DNA of 38,325 nucleotides from Catenulispora pinisilvae (GCF_015356865.1 NZ_JAAFZA010000089.1:1-38325), one strand, 5' to 3'. Shown: positions 24,400 through 32,643, counted from the first letter of the stretch. Notes: a model not told the origin generated them from the sequence alone. Numbers and translations: made by a program.

Positions 24400-25317
24400 A
24401 TGGCATCGGTCACAGTGGTCGGCTCCGTGAACCGCGACGTGGTCCTGCAGGTGCGGGGCCTGCCGCGGCCCGGGGAGACCGTGCACGCGGTCGGTTCGCG
24501 CGAGGGCATGGGCGGCAAGGGCGCGAACCAGGCGGTGGCCGCGGCGCGCCTGGGGAGCACGGTCCGGCTGGTCGCCAAGGTCGGCGGCGACGCGCGGGAC
24601 ATCCTGGCCTCGCTGGCCGGAGACGGCGTCGACACCGGCTGGATCGCCACGGCCGAGCGCACCGGCACCGGCCTGGCCCTGATCACCGTCGACGAGCCCG
24701 GCGAGAACACCATCGTGCTGGACGGCGGGGCCAACCGGGAGCTGACCGTGGCCGACCTTCCCGAGGTACTCACGACAGCCGGCGATGTGCTGATGACACA
24801 AGGGGAGATCCCGCCGGAGGTGACCGGCGCGGCCATCACCCGGGCCGCGGCGCAGGGCGCGACCGTGATCCTCAACCCGGCGCCGGCGTATGCGTTCGAC
24901 GACGACGTGCTCAAGCGCGTGGACGTGCTCGTCCCGAACCTCGGCGAGCTGTGCACGCTGCTCGGCGTGCCGGTCCCTGCGACGTCCGGCGAGGTCGGGA
25001 GATTGTTGGCGCGGCATCCGCTGCCGGTCTCGGCGCTGGTGGTGACATTGGGCGCGGATGGTGCGATCGTTCATGATCAGGATGGAACGGTCCATATCCC
25101 CGCCCCGCGCGTCGCGGCCGTCGACACCGTCGGCGCCGGGGACACCTTCTGCGGCGCCCTCGCCGACTCGCTCGTCCGGGGCCGACCGCTCCGCGCGGCC
25201 GCCGAGCGCGCCGTCCTGGCGGCGGCCCTGTCCGTGACCGGCGTGGGAGCGCAGAGCGCGATGCCCACCGCCGAAGAGGTTGACCTATTCGCACAGCAGC
25301 AGGAGAAGACCCGATGA
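24400..25317 (+). CDS. rbsK: Ribokinase (PfkB family; RcaD-like by context)
   Basis: A 305-residue cytosolic kinase that should convert ribose and ATP to ribose 5-phosphate. Seen: VGSVNRDVV start, PGETVHA, the substrate-binding GGKGANQA near residue 38, LNPAPA, VPNLGE (NxxE motif) and the anion hole with catalytic Asp248 in DTVGAGDTFCG. Length matches the family. ATG at 24400 is set by AGGAGG 5 nt upstream; a GTG at 24394 lies within that site. The stop overlaps the next start by 4 nt (ATGA). No ribose ABC transporter is nearby; instead the neighbours are flavin genes, so the ribose probably comes from riboflavin cleavage within the cell (inference). Confidence 0.93.
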   Translation: MASVTVVGSVNRDVVLQVRGLPRPGETVHAVGSREGMGGKGANQAVAAARLGSTVRLVAKVGGDARDILASLAGDGVDTGWIATAERTGTGLALITVDEPGENTIVLDGGANRELTVADLPEVLTTAGDVLMTQGEIPPEVTGAAITRAAAQGATVILNPAPAYAFDDDVLKRVDVLVPNLGELCTLLGVPVPATSGEVGRLLARHPLPVSALVVTLGADGAIVHDQDGTVHIPAPRVAAVDTVGAGDTFCGALADSLVRGRPLRAAAERAVLAAALSVTGVGAQSAMPTAEEVDLFAQQQEKTR

Positions 25318-26669
25318 AGACCCTCAAACTCGGACTGTTCGAGAACGCGCAGACCAACTCCGGCGGCACCGCCACCTGGCGGCACGAGGACAGCGAACGG
25401 CACCTGTTCGACACCCTCGACTACTGGAAGCGGATCGCGGCGCTGTGCGAGGACGCGAAGTTCGACTTCCTGTTCCTGGCCGACGCCTGGGGCTGGTCGG
25501 AGGTGCGCGGCACCCGGCCGGCGATCGCCAGCGAGGAGAGCCTGGACCTGCCCCGCCTGGACCCGGCGATAGTCGCGGCGGCACTGCTGTCCGCGACCTC
25601 CGAGCTCGGCCTGGTCATCACCGGCTCGGTACTGGTCGAGCCGCCGTACTCGTTCGCGCGCCGGATGGCCACCCTGGACCAGCTCTCCCAGGGCCGGCTG
25701 GGCTGGAACATCGTCACCACCGGCACCGCCGACACCGCCGTCAAGGCGTTCGGCATGGACATGGTCGCGCACGACGAGCGCTACGCGATGGCCGAGGAAT
25801 TCCTCGAGGTCGTCTACAAATACTGGGAAGGCGCGTGGGAGCCGGGCGCCCTGGAGAAGGACAAGCAGGGCCGGTTCGCCGACCCCGAACGCGTGCACCT
25901 GGTCAAGCACGCCGGCAAGTACTTCCGTTCCGAGGGCTACGGCAACACCGCCTACTCCCCGCAGGGCACGCCGGTGCTGTTCCAAGCCGGCGCCTCCCCG
26001 GCCGGGCGCCGGGTGGCCGGCCGGCACGGCGAGTGCGTCTTCATCGGCGACGGCTCGGTCGAGCAGTTGGCCGGGCACACCTCGGCGATCCGGGCCGAGG
26101 CGGTGAACGCCGGACGCCGGGCCGAGGACCTGAAGATCATGTCGGCCCTGGCCTGCGTAGTCGGCGCCACCACGACCGACGCCGAGCGCCGCTACCAGCG
26201 CATCCTGGACGCCCAGCGGCCCGAGGTCACCGTCGCCAGCTACGCGATGTTCACCGGGATCGACCTGTCCTCCTACCCCCACGACACCCCGATGTCCGAG
26301 CTGAGCACCGAGATCTCGCAGACCCAGCTCGCGCGGTTCGCCGACAAGACGGTCGGCGACGTGCTGCGGGACTGGCACACGCACGGTGTCGGCGCCAAGC
26401 CGATCGTCGGCACCGCCGAGGAGATCGCCGACCGGATCTGCACCCTGGCCGAGGGCGCGGACCTGGACGGGTTCCTGCTCGCCCCGACCGTGCAGCCGGC
26501 CTCGACCACCGACTTCATCGAGTCGGTGCTGCCGGTCCTGCGCCGGCGCGGCGTCGTGGCCACGGAGTACCGGGACGGCGAGTCGCTGCGCGAACGGCTC
26601 ACCGGCTCGGCGCGGCCGACGCTCCCGGCGAACCACCCGGCGGCCGGGCACCGGCACGGAACTCAGTGA
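25314..26669 (+). CDS. NtaA/SnaA/DszA-type flavin monooxygenase; probable riboflavin lyase (RcaE-like)
   Basis: A 451-residue luciferase-like enzyme of the FMNH2-dependent NtaA/SnaA/DszA group. Seen: GLFENAQTN start with WRHEDSER, FDFLFLADAWGW, PPYSFARRMATLDQLSQGRLGWNIVTT (the group signature), AAEEF-like helix before YKYWEGAW, and SPQGTPVLFQAGASPAGR. Enzymes of this group use reduced FMN from a separate reductase plus oxygen to break C-N, C-S or similar bonds. The gene is coupled to ribokinase by a 4-nt overlap and followed by riboflavin kinase, a vitamin-type transporter and flavin reductase. That set matches the riboflavin catabolic genes known from Microbacterium, where the LLM enzyme RcaE splits riboflavin into lumichrome and ribose. 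The family call is firm; the substrate is inferred from context. Confidence 0.88.
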   Translation: MKTLKLGLFENAQTNSGGTATWRHEDSERHLFDTLDYWKRIAALCEDAKFDFLFLADAWGWSEVRGTRPAIASEESLDLPRLDPAIVAAALLSATSELGLVITGSVLVEPPYSFARRMATLDQLSQGRLGWNIVTTGTADTAVKAFGMDMVAHDERYAMAEEFLEVVYKYWEGAWEPGALEKDKQGRFADPERVHLVKHAGKYFRSEGYGNTAYSPQGTPVLFQAGASPAGRRVAGRHGECVFIGDGSVEQLAGHTSAIRAEAVNAGRRAEDLKIMSALACVVGATTTDAERRYQRILDAQRPEVTVASYAMFTGIDLSSYPHDTPMSELSTEISQTQLARFADKTVGDVLRDWHTHGVGAKPIVGTAEEIADRICTLAEGADLDGFLLAPTVQPASTTDFIESVLPVLRRRGVVATEYRDGESLRERLTGSARPTLPANHPAAGHRHGTQ

Positions 26670-26675
26670 GCTGAC

Positions 26676-27149
26676 ATGACCGTCCAGGGCGCCGGAGGAT
26701 GGCTGGGCAAGGTGGTCGGCACCGTCGTCCACGGCGCCGGGCGCGGACGCGGGCTGGGATTTCCGACCGCGAACGTGGCGCCGGACCCGGCCGCCCCGGT
26801 ACCGCCGGCGGCGATCTACGCCGGCCTGATGGCGCGGCCGGCCCACGGCTGGCTGCATCCCGTCACGGTGAGCGTCGGCACCAATCCGACGTTCTGTGAC
26901 GGGGACGAGGTCCACATCGAGGTCTACTGCCACGACCTGCACGACCAGCTGTACGGCGAGCATGTGGTGGTCTGGCTCGTCACCCGCATCCGCGACACGG
27001 TGCGGTTCGGCTCCGTCCAGGCCCTGGTGGCCGCGGCGGCCCAAGACGTCGAGACCACCACCGCCACCCTCACCGAAGAACACCGGGCCCGCGCACTGGC
27101 CGAACTGTGCGCGAGCCCGGCGCGAGAAACGCAACAGCCGGCTCCCTGA
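26676..27149 (+). CDS. Stand-alone riboflavin kinase (RcaA-like)
   Basis: A 157-residue flavokinase (PF01687 type) without the FAD synthetase half found in housekeeping bacterial RibF. It should phosphorylate riboflavin to FMN with ATP. Seen: the nucleotide/metal motif GRGLGFPTANV at about residues 24-34, IYAGL, VSVGTNPTF, the catalytic-base segment HIEVYCHDL and the LYGEHVVVWLVTRIRDTVRFGS tail. The gene starts 6 bp after the monooxygenase stop. Supplying FMN next to an FMN-dependent enzyme makes sense both for the cofactor and for the proposed riboflavin catabolic route. The gap to the next gene is 56 bp and holds no FMN-riboswitch-like structure that I can see. Confidence 0.9.
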   Translation: MTVQGAGGWLGKVVGTVVHGAGRGRGLGFPTANVAPDPAAPVPPAAIYAGLMARPAHGWLHPVTVSVGTNPTFCDGDEVHIEVYCHDLHDQLYGEHVVVWLVTRIRDTVRFGSVQALVAAAAQDVETTTATLTEEHRARALAELCASPARETQQPAP

Positions 27150-27205
27150 GCAGGCAGTACATCGAACGGGGAACAACCACCACCCACGGAACACTGGAGA
27201 TACGT

Positions 27206-27910
27206 ATGCACGCGTTCGATTGGCTCAACCACCAATTCAGCTTCTTCGGGCTCCCCGTCTACTGGTCGGACTTCCTCGGCAACATCTTCGCCCTGGCCAC
27301 CGTGGTCCTGGCGCTGCGGCGGCTGGTCATCTCCTGGCCGGTGCAGATCCTCGGCTCGATCTGTCTGCTGGTCGCCAGCCTGAACGTGCACCTCACCGGG
27401 AACGCCGGCCGGCAGATCATCATCATCGTCGCGGCCACCTGGGGCTGGGCCACCTGGCGCCGGAACAAGGCGAGCCAGGGCTCGGTCGTGGTCGGCTGGG
27501 CCTCCTGGCCGGTCCGGCTGACGCTGATCGCGGCGATGGTCCTCGGGACCGGGGTGCTGGGCGCGTTCCTGAAGGCGATGAACTGGTCCTTCTACCCCGG
27601 CGCGCCGTGGTGGATGGTGCTGTGCGACGCCTGGATCTTCACCGGGACGGTCATCGCGATGTACACACAGGCCCGGCGCTACGTCGAGTTCTGGTTCGCG
27701 TGGCTGGCCGTGGACCTGGTCGGCGTGCCGCTGGCGGTGCACTCGCACCTGTACTTCTCCGGGATCGTCTACGGGATCTTCTTCTTCATGGTGCTCGCCG
27801 GGATCCGGGACTGGGCCTCGCGCAGCCAGACCCAGGTCTCCTCGCCGGTGCGGTCCGCGGTGACGGTCGAGCCGCACGTGGACAATCTGGCCGCCGAGCC
27901 CTCGGCCTGA
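27206..27910 (+). CDS. PnuC-family vitamin transporter, probable riboflavin importer (RibM/PnuX-like)
   Basis: A 234-residue membrane protein with about seven hydrophobic helices. The family is shown by the end segment RRYVEFWFAWLAVDLVGVPLA and the final YFSGIVYGIFFFMVLAGIRDW. PnuC proteins carry nicotinamide riboside by facilitated diffusion with trapping by a kinase; actinobacterial relatives PnuX/RibM carry riboflavin. Here the gene directly follows riboflavin kinase, which would trap imported riboflavin as FMN, so riboflavin is the better guess for substrate (inference; the binding-site residues were not compared). ATG at 27206 follows GGAGAT. The C-terminal 30 residues are a polar cytosolic tail. 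Confidence 0.88.
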   Translation: MHAFDWLNHQFSFFGLPVYWSDFLGNIFALATVVLALRRLVISWPVQILGSICLLVASLNVHLTGNAGRQIIIIVAATWGWATWRRNKASQGSVVVGWASWPVRLTLIAAMVLGTGVLGAFLKAMNWSFYPGAPWWMVLCDAWIFTGTVIAMYTQARRYVEFWFAWLAVDLVGVPLAVHSHLYFSGIVYGIFFFMVLAGIRDWASRSQTQVSSPVRSAVTVEPHVDNLAAEPSA

Positions 27911-27928
27911 ACCCGGATTTCGGCCAAC

Positions 27929-27974
27929 GCACTGAATTCGGCTAGAGCACTGAATTCGGTTAGAGCACTGAACA
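27929..27974 (+). repeat. 18-bp tandem repeat before the flavin reductase gene
   Basis: GCACTGAATTCGGCTAGA (27929-27946) is followed by a copy with one change (27947-27964) and a partial third copy. The repeat fills most of the 73-bp gap between transporter and flavin reductase genes and contains the palindrome GAATTC in each unit. Confidence 0.85.
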
Positions 27975-27983
27975 GGATCCGCC

Positions 27984-28478
27984 ATGACTGACGAGTTCAT
28001 CGACTTCATCGACGACGCCCACGACATCCGGAGGGTCTTCGGCGACATCCCGTCGACGGTGGCGGCGGTCGGCGCCGTCGTCGACGGCACGCCGGTCACC
28101 ATGGTCGTGTCCTCGTTCACCGTCGGCGTCTCACACGAGCCGCCGATGGTGTCGGTCGCCATCCAGCGCACCTCCACCACCTGGCCGGTGCTGGCCCGGG
28201 CGGCGCACCTCGGGGTGTCCGTCCTGGGCGAGAGCCACGCCTCGAAGACCCGGCAGCTGGCCTCGCGCGACAGCGCGGGGCGGCTGGCCGACATCGCCTG
28301 GCATCAGAACGAGAACGGGGCGATATTCCTGGAGGGGTCGCCGATCTGGCTGGAGTGCTTCACCCAGCACGAGTATCCGGCCGGGGACCACGCGATCATC
28401 GTGCTGCGGGTGGAGCGGGTGCATCGGGAGGCGCGGAACCGGGCGCTGGTGTGGACCCGGGACCGGGCGAGTTGCTGA
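27984..28478 (+). CDS. Flavin reductase family protein (RcaB-like)
   Basis: A 164-residue split-barrel flavin reductase that should reduce FMN or riboflavin with NAD(P)H and pass the reduced flavin to a partner monooxygenase. Seen: FGDIPSTVAAV, TVVSSFT-like VVSSFTVGVSHEPPMVSVAI (flavin phosphate/isoalloxazine loop), STTWPVL, FLEGSPIWLEC and GDHAIIVLRVERV, in the order usual for the HpaC/ActVB type. Length is normal. The natural partner is the NtaA-type monooxygenase at 25314. ATG at 27984 has only a weak AGGA before it, within a repeat-rich leader. It closes the proposed riboflavin catabolic operon. Confidence 0.9.
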   Translation: MTDEFIDFIDDAHDIRRVFGDIPSTVAAVGAVVDGTPVTMVVSSFTVGVSHEPPMVSVAIQRTSTTWPVLARAAHLGVSVLGESHASKTRQLASRDSAGRLADIAWHQNENGAIFLEGSPIWLECFTQHEYPAGDHAIIVLRVERVHREARNRALVWTRDRASC

Positions 28479-28850
28479 GTCCGTGCTGTCGTCGTGCTGA
28501 TGTCGCACTGATGTCGTACTGATGCGGTGCCGACGGCCTTGCCACTGGCCGTCGTATCGCCCGCGCTACCCGCGCCCACCCCTGGCGCCCGTCGCCGATA
28601 TCCAGCGAATGGTTCACGCCCACTGATCTGTTCGCTACTCTCCACCCCAGACGGCGACGCGACAAATCTCCCAGCGGCTGCCGCGCACACCGGTGAGGCC
28701 GGGGAGAGGAACGCACTCGGGGATGAACCAGCTCGGGGGCTCGGCGCCGACGGAACGGGACCAGGCCGGCACCGTCGTCCGCGCGCCGGCCGACCCCCTC
28801 GGCTCGCGCTCGTTCTCGCGCATCGCCTCCAGCGGCCCGGAAGTCGAGCC
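28479..28850. other. 372-bp gap without a supported gene
   Basis: An open frame covers part of it (from 28527), but its composition is Ala/Pro/Arg-rich shadow-like and no domain is visible. Near 28497-28520 the 11-bp unit CTGATGTCGCA/CTGATGTCGTA is tandemly repeated. No BlaI-type regulator, the usual neighbour of an M56 peptidase, is found here. Confidence 0.5.
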
Positions 28851-29849
28851 GTGATAGCCGCGCTCATCCTGGGTTCCTACGCCTTGCTCCTGGTCCTGCT
28901 CGGCCCCCGGCTGCTCACCCGCTGGCCGACCGAACGGCTGCCGCGGCTGACGGTCGTGATGCTCCAGGTGGTGACCTGCTCGTTCCTGACCGCGGCCACG
29001 ACCGCCGGGCTGGCGCTCGGGCTGACGCTGCTCGACACGCTCTCGCACCTGGATCCGGAGATCGACCGCTGCGCCGACCAGCTGCCGATCAACGACGACT
29101 CCTCCGTCGGCCCGTTCCTGGGCTGGTTCGGCCTGATCGCCGCCGGGGCGCTGCTACTGCGGGTCGCATTCTGTTTGACGGCCACGTTCTACTCGGCCTG
29201 GCGGACCCGGCGCAAGCACATCGAGATCCTGCGGATCCTGGCCCGGGCCGACGAGGAGTTGGGGGTCCTGGTCCTGGACCACGACGAGCCGGGCTGCTAC
29301 TGCCTGCCCGGCCGGCCCGGCACGATCGTCATCACCAGCAGTGCCCTGACCCGGTTGTCGCCGTCGCAACTCGGCGCGGTGCTGGCGCATGAGCGCGCGC
29401 ACCTGGCCGGCCGGCACCATTTCGCCGTCGCCTTCGCCCGCGCGATCCACCGCACCGCGCCGCGGATCCGGTTGCTGGGGCTGGCCGAGGAGGAGACCCG
29501 GCGGCTGGTGGAGTTCATCGCCGACGACGCCGCGGTGAAGCGCAGCGGGACGGCGGCGCTGGTCTCCGCGCTCGCCGTGCTGGGGGCCGGGGCCGGGAGT
29601 GCGCCGGGCTTCGCACTCGGCATCGGGATCGACCGGCGGCCGGCGGCCTCCTCGCGGGTGACCCGGCTTTACCCGCAACGCAAAATCGGCCGGCGCGGAC
29701 TGGCTCTGGGCGCGCTCGGTTCGTTGCTGCTGATCGTCGTCCCGGTGCTGCTGGCCGCGATCTCGGTGGTGTCGGTGGTCCACGGCTGTCCGCCGGACCC
29801 CGACGGCGACGCGCTGGGCTTGTCGGTTTCCGCCGTTTCCTTCCGATAA
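28851..29849 (+). CDS. M56-family membrane metallopeptidase (BlaR1-like)
   Basis: A 332-residue integral membrane zinc peptidase. Hydrophobic helices lie at about 1-20, 38-62, 84-108 and 290-315. The zinc motif HERAH (His180, Glu181, His184) sits in AHERAHLAGRHH, and VEFIADDAAVKRSG supplies the third ligand region. Relatives such as BlaR1 and MecR1 sense cell-wall stress and cut a BlaI-type repressor; many actinomycete members lack the penicillin-sensing domain, as this one does. No BlaI gene is adjacent. The start is GTG at 28851, at the onset of the first helix; the ribosome site is weak. The in-frame extension to 28527 lacks domain support. Confidence 0.85.
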   Translation: MIAALILGSYALLLVLLGPRLLTRWPTERLPRLTVVMLQVVTCSFLTAATTAGLALGLTLLDTLSHLDPEIDRCADQLPINDDSSVGPFLGWFGLIAAGALLLRVAFCLTATFYSAWRTRRKHIEILRILARADEELGVLVLDHDEPGCYCLPGRPGTIVITSSALTRLSPSQLGAVLAHERAHLAGRHHFAVAFARAIHRTAPRIRLLGLAEEETRRLVEFIADDAAVKRSGTAALVSALAVLGAGAGSAPGFALGIGIDRRPAASSRVTRLYPQRKIGRRGLALGALGSLLLIVVPVLLAAISVVSVVHGCPPDPDGDALGLSVSAVSFR

Positions 29850-30128
29850 GTCCGGTAAATCAGCGCCGCTATATCGGTTTCGTATTCGCGATCCGGGTAC
29901 TAGCTCTCATCGGCGCCGACAACGGGACGAAACCCCACTTCGTCACTGTTTACCAGGGTTCGGCAAGGGTTTTCCCTATTCGGGCTTTACTAAAGCTTTG
30001 CCGCTGTCGCCCTTTATGAACGTTACTACGGTCAGCGATAGTACTAGCACGGATCAAGGTGTTGTGAACTCTCGCGCCGCCTGGTCCGTACCGCCACCAC
30101 ACTCGCCCTACTTCGACAAGGAGCAAGA
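29850..30128 (+). promoter_or_regulatory. Long A/T-richer leader of the sedolisin gene
   Basis: A 279-bp gap that is visibly richer in A and T than its neighbours, for example near 29935-30065. It holds the inverted repeat GACGAA...TTCGTC, the palindrome AAAGCTTT near 29993 and AGTACT near 30041. It must carry the sedolisin promoter and perhaps operators; I cannot place the -10 with confidence. Confidence 0.45.
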
Positions 30129-31373
30129 GTGTTCCACCTCACACGGAACAAGCGGGGACACGCAGCGCCGCGTGTCGCCGCCGCCCTCCTGGGTGCCAGC
30201 GCGCTGATAGCCGGGGGCGCGGTCGCCGCCGAGGCCGCGCCCGCACCGGCGGCGTCCGGCCCGACCTCTGCACACGTCTGTAGCCAGGCCGTGCACCCGG
30301 GCTACGCGACGTGCTTCGCCTTGAAGCGCACGGACAAGAAGGCGCGCGCCATGTCGGCGAACGACACGCCTTCCGGCTACGGACCGTCGGACCTGCAGAG
30401 CGCCTACAACCTGCCGACCAACGGCGGTTCGGGCCAGACGGTCGCGATCGTGGACGCCCAGGACGACCCGAACGCCGAGTCGGACCTGGCGACCTACCGC
30501 TCCACCTACGGCCTTCCGGAGTGCAGCACCGCCAACGGCTGCTTCTCCAAGATCGCCCAGGACGGCAGCACCAACTACCCGACCGGCGACACCGGCTGGG
30601 CCGGCGAGATCTCGCTGGACCTGGACATGGTCTCGGCGACCTGCCCGGGCTGCCACATCCTGCTGGTCGAGGCCAACTCGGCGAACATGTCCGACCTGGG
30701 CACCGCGGTGAACCAGGCCGTGAGCCAGGGTGCGAAGTACGTCTCGAACAGCTACGGCGGCAACGAGGACGGCACCGAGGCGCAGTCCGACTCCAGCTAC
30801 TTCAACCACCCCGGCGTGGCGATCACCGCGTCCTCCGGTGACGGCGCCTACGCGGCCGGCACCGAGTACCCGGCGTCCTCGCCGTTCGTGACCGCGGTCG
30901 GCGGCACCTCGCTGACCAAGGACTCGAGCAGCCGCGGCTGGAGCGAGTCGGTCTGGAACACCAGCAGCAGCGAGGGCGCGGGCTCCGGCTGCTCCTCGGA
31001 CGAGACCAAGCCCACCTGGCAGACCGACACCGGCTGCACCAAGCGTATGGTGGCGGACGTCGCCGCGGTCGCGGACCCGGCCACCGGCGTGGCCGTGTAC
31101 CAGACCTACGGCGGCAGCGGCTGGGCGGTCTACGGCGGTACCTCGGCGGCCTCGCCGATCATCGCCTCGGTCTACGCGCTGGCCGGCACCCCGGGTGCCA
31201 ACGACGTCCCGGCGTCGTACCCGTACGCGCACACCAGCAACCTGAACGACGTGACGACTGGCAACAACGGCACCTGCTCGCCGTCGTACTACTGCACCGC
31301 CGGACCGGGGTATGACGGTCCGACCGGTCTGGGCACGCCGAACGGGCTGGCGGCTTTCACCGCCGGTAGCTGA
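30129..31373 (+). CDS. Secreted sedolisin-type serine peptidase (S53)
   Basis: A 414-residue exported endopeptidase. After a signal peptide of about 36 residues and a prosegment of only about 45, the S53 catalytic domain starts near GYGPSDLQSAYNLP. The sedolisin triad is intact: Glu160 and Asp164 in GEISLDLDM, and Ser339 in YGGTSAASP, with the oxyanion Asp238 in SSGDG. A late DVTTGNNGTC segment and GPGYDGPTGLGTPNG form the usual calcium-side end. Classical sedolisins have a prodomain near 200 residues; this short form is common among actinomycete members. Sedolisins prefer acid pH. The start is GTG at 30129, set by AAGGAG 6 nt upstream. A strong terminator follows. Confidence 0.93.
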   Translation: MFHLTRNKRGHAAPRVAAALLGASALIAGGAVAAEAAPAPAASGPTSAHVCSQAVHPGYATCFALKRTDKKARAMSANDTPSGYGPSDLQSAYNLPTNGGSGQTVAIVDAQDDPNAESDLATYRSTYGLPECSTANGCFSKIAQDGSTNYPTGDTGWAGEISLDLDMVSATCPGCHILLVEANSANMSDLGTAVNQAVSQGAKYVSNSYGGNEDGTEAQSDSSYFNHPGVAITASSGDGAYAAGTEYPASSPFVTAVGGTSLTKDSSSRGWSESVWNTSSSEGAGSGCSSDETKPTWQTDTGCTKRMVADVAAVADPATGVAVYQTYGGSGWAVYGGTSAASPIIASVYALAGTPGANDVPASYPYAHTSNLNDVTTGNNGTCSPSYYCTAGPGYDGPTGLGTPNGLAAFTAGS

Positions 31374-31501
31374 GCGGCGCGTACGTGCCGGTCGACAGCC
31401 GGCACAGTCACTGCTGAGGACTGGTGTTGTCGAAGGCGGTACCGCTGCGGAGCGTACTGCTGAAGACAGCAGGTATTGCTGACAGAGAACAGCGCTGAGG
31501 G

Positions 31502-31533
31502 AGCGGCCCCGCCTTTTGGGCGGGGCCGCTTTC
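31502..31533 (+). terminator. Rho-independent terminator after the sedolisin gene
   Basis: AGCGGCCCCGCC and GGCGGGGCCGCT form a perfect 12-bp stem with loop TTTTG, followed by a short T-rich tail. It lies 129 bp after the sedolisin stop and 43 bp before the next gene. Confidence 0.9.
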
Positions 31534-31575
31534 GTGTAACGCTCCCAGCGGCACGTCGTCCGATACCCTCGTCCG

Positions 31576-32628
31576 ATGACCACGACCGCAGCCCCGCCCC
31601 CGCGGGGACATCGTCGGCTCCGGCTCGCGGACGGGGCGGGGCGGTTGCGGCTGATGGCGCTGGCCGGGATCGCCACCGTGCTGATTACGCGGGCCTATCT
31701 GGCCGCTACCGGGTATCCGCGCATCGGGGGCGGCGGGATCCACATCGGGCATGTGGTGTGGGGCGGGCTGTTGATGATCGCCGCGCTGACCGTGGCGCTG
31801 GTGTGGGCCGGGGAGCGGGCGCGGGTGTGGACCGCGTTGCTCGGCGGGGTCGGGATCGGGCTTTTCGTGGATGAGGTCGGGAAGTACCTGACCACCACCA
31901 ATGACTATTTCTATCGGCCGGCTGCCGCGATCATCTACTTGGTGTTCGCCGCGTTGCTGGTGGTGGCCTCGCTGTTGGGGCGGGACACGGTCGCCGATGC
32001 CGGTGAGGAGGCCACGCGGCTGGCCGGTGCGGCGCAGATCGCGGCCGGCGGGTTGGTCAGCGGCCTGACATCGGATGAGCGTGAGCGGGCGGCCCGGCTG
32101 CTCGACGGGTGCCCCGCGCCCGACGGCGACGCCGTTCTGCGGTTGCTGGACCTGGCTCGGGTGCGCGAGCCGAGTGTGCTCGTGCGGGTCACGGCCTCGG
32201 TGCGTCGCTGGGCGTATCGGGTGGCCGAGCTCCGCTGGTCCGAGGCGGTCGCGTATACGCTCCTGGTCCTGTCCCGCGTCATCGTCGCGATCATCTTCAT
32301 CGCGCAGGCCCTCACCGAGACCCCGCACAGCACGGACAACGCGTCCATCACGGCCAGCGCCGTCACGCGCGGCGTGTCAGCGGTCCTGGTCGTGGCCGCC
32401 CTGGCCCTGCGGCTCCGGGGACGGAAGCTGGCGTCCTACCAGCTCGCCAAGACCGCGCTCCTGCTCGATCTGCTCGTCACCGAGATCTTCAACTTCCACG
32501 ACAGCCAGTTCGGGGCGACCGCCGAGCTGCCGCAGTTGCTGGTGGGCTTCGCGTTCTTCAGCATCCGGCAGCGGCAGGTGGGTCAGGAGCGGGAACGGGC
32601 GCAAGAGCAGGGGCAGGGGCAGGTCTAG
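31576..32628 (+). CDS. Conserved membrane protein of unknown function
   Basis: A 350-residue integral membrane protein with about eight hydrophobic segments in two blocks (about 26-135 and 218-330) separated by a soluble helical stretch (about 140-215). The first block has IHIGHVVWGGLLM and FVDEVGKY, charged residues within or next to membrane helices that recur in actinomycete homologues known to me only as hypothetical. The last 20 residues are a Gln/Glu/Arg tail. No enzymatic or transport motif is recognised. ATG at 31576 follows the sedolisin terminator closely, so the gene has its own promoter. It converges on the response regulator gene with a 15-bp gap. Confidence 0.75.
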   Translation: MTTTAAPPPRGHRRLRLADGAGRLRLMALAGIATVLITRAYLAATGYPRIGGGGIHIGHVVWGGLLMIAALTVALVWAGERARVWTALLGGVGIGLFVDEVGKYLTTTNDYFYRPAAAIIYLVFAALLVVASLLGRDTVADAGEEATRLAGAAQIAAGGLVSGLTSDERERAARLLDGCPAPDGDAVLRLLDLARVREPSVLVRVTASVRRWAYRVAELRWSEAVAYTLLVLSRVIVAIIFIAQALTETPHSTDNASITASAVTRGVSAVLVVAALALRLRGRKLASYQLAKTALLLDLLVTEIFNFHDSQFGATAELPQLLVGFAFFSIRQRQVGQERERAQEQGQGQV

Positions 32629-32643
32629 AGGTGGGCCCGGGCG

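Noticed and set aside
24365-24406. A LacI-type protein starting at 24406
   Set aside because: The extension would cover the ribokinase promoter and operator and has no helix-turn-helix relation; GTG at 24250 has a ribosome site and the family start.
27150-27205. FMN riboswitch before the transporter gene
   Set aside because: The gap is only 56 bp, too short for the RFN element, and no conserved RFN helices are visible there or before the ribokinase gene.
28527-28850. A longer start for the M56 peptidase gene
   Set aside because: The added 108 residues are Ala/Pro/Arg-rich with no membrane helix or motif; the first helix begins at the GTG at 28851.
9325-29908. TACTAGCTCT shared between about 9330 and 29897
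   Set aside because: The first copy is the coding end of the FHA gene, the second is intergenic, and there is no common context; taken as chance.
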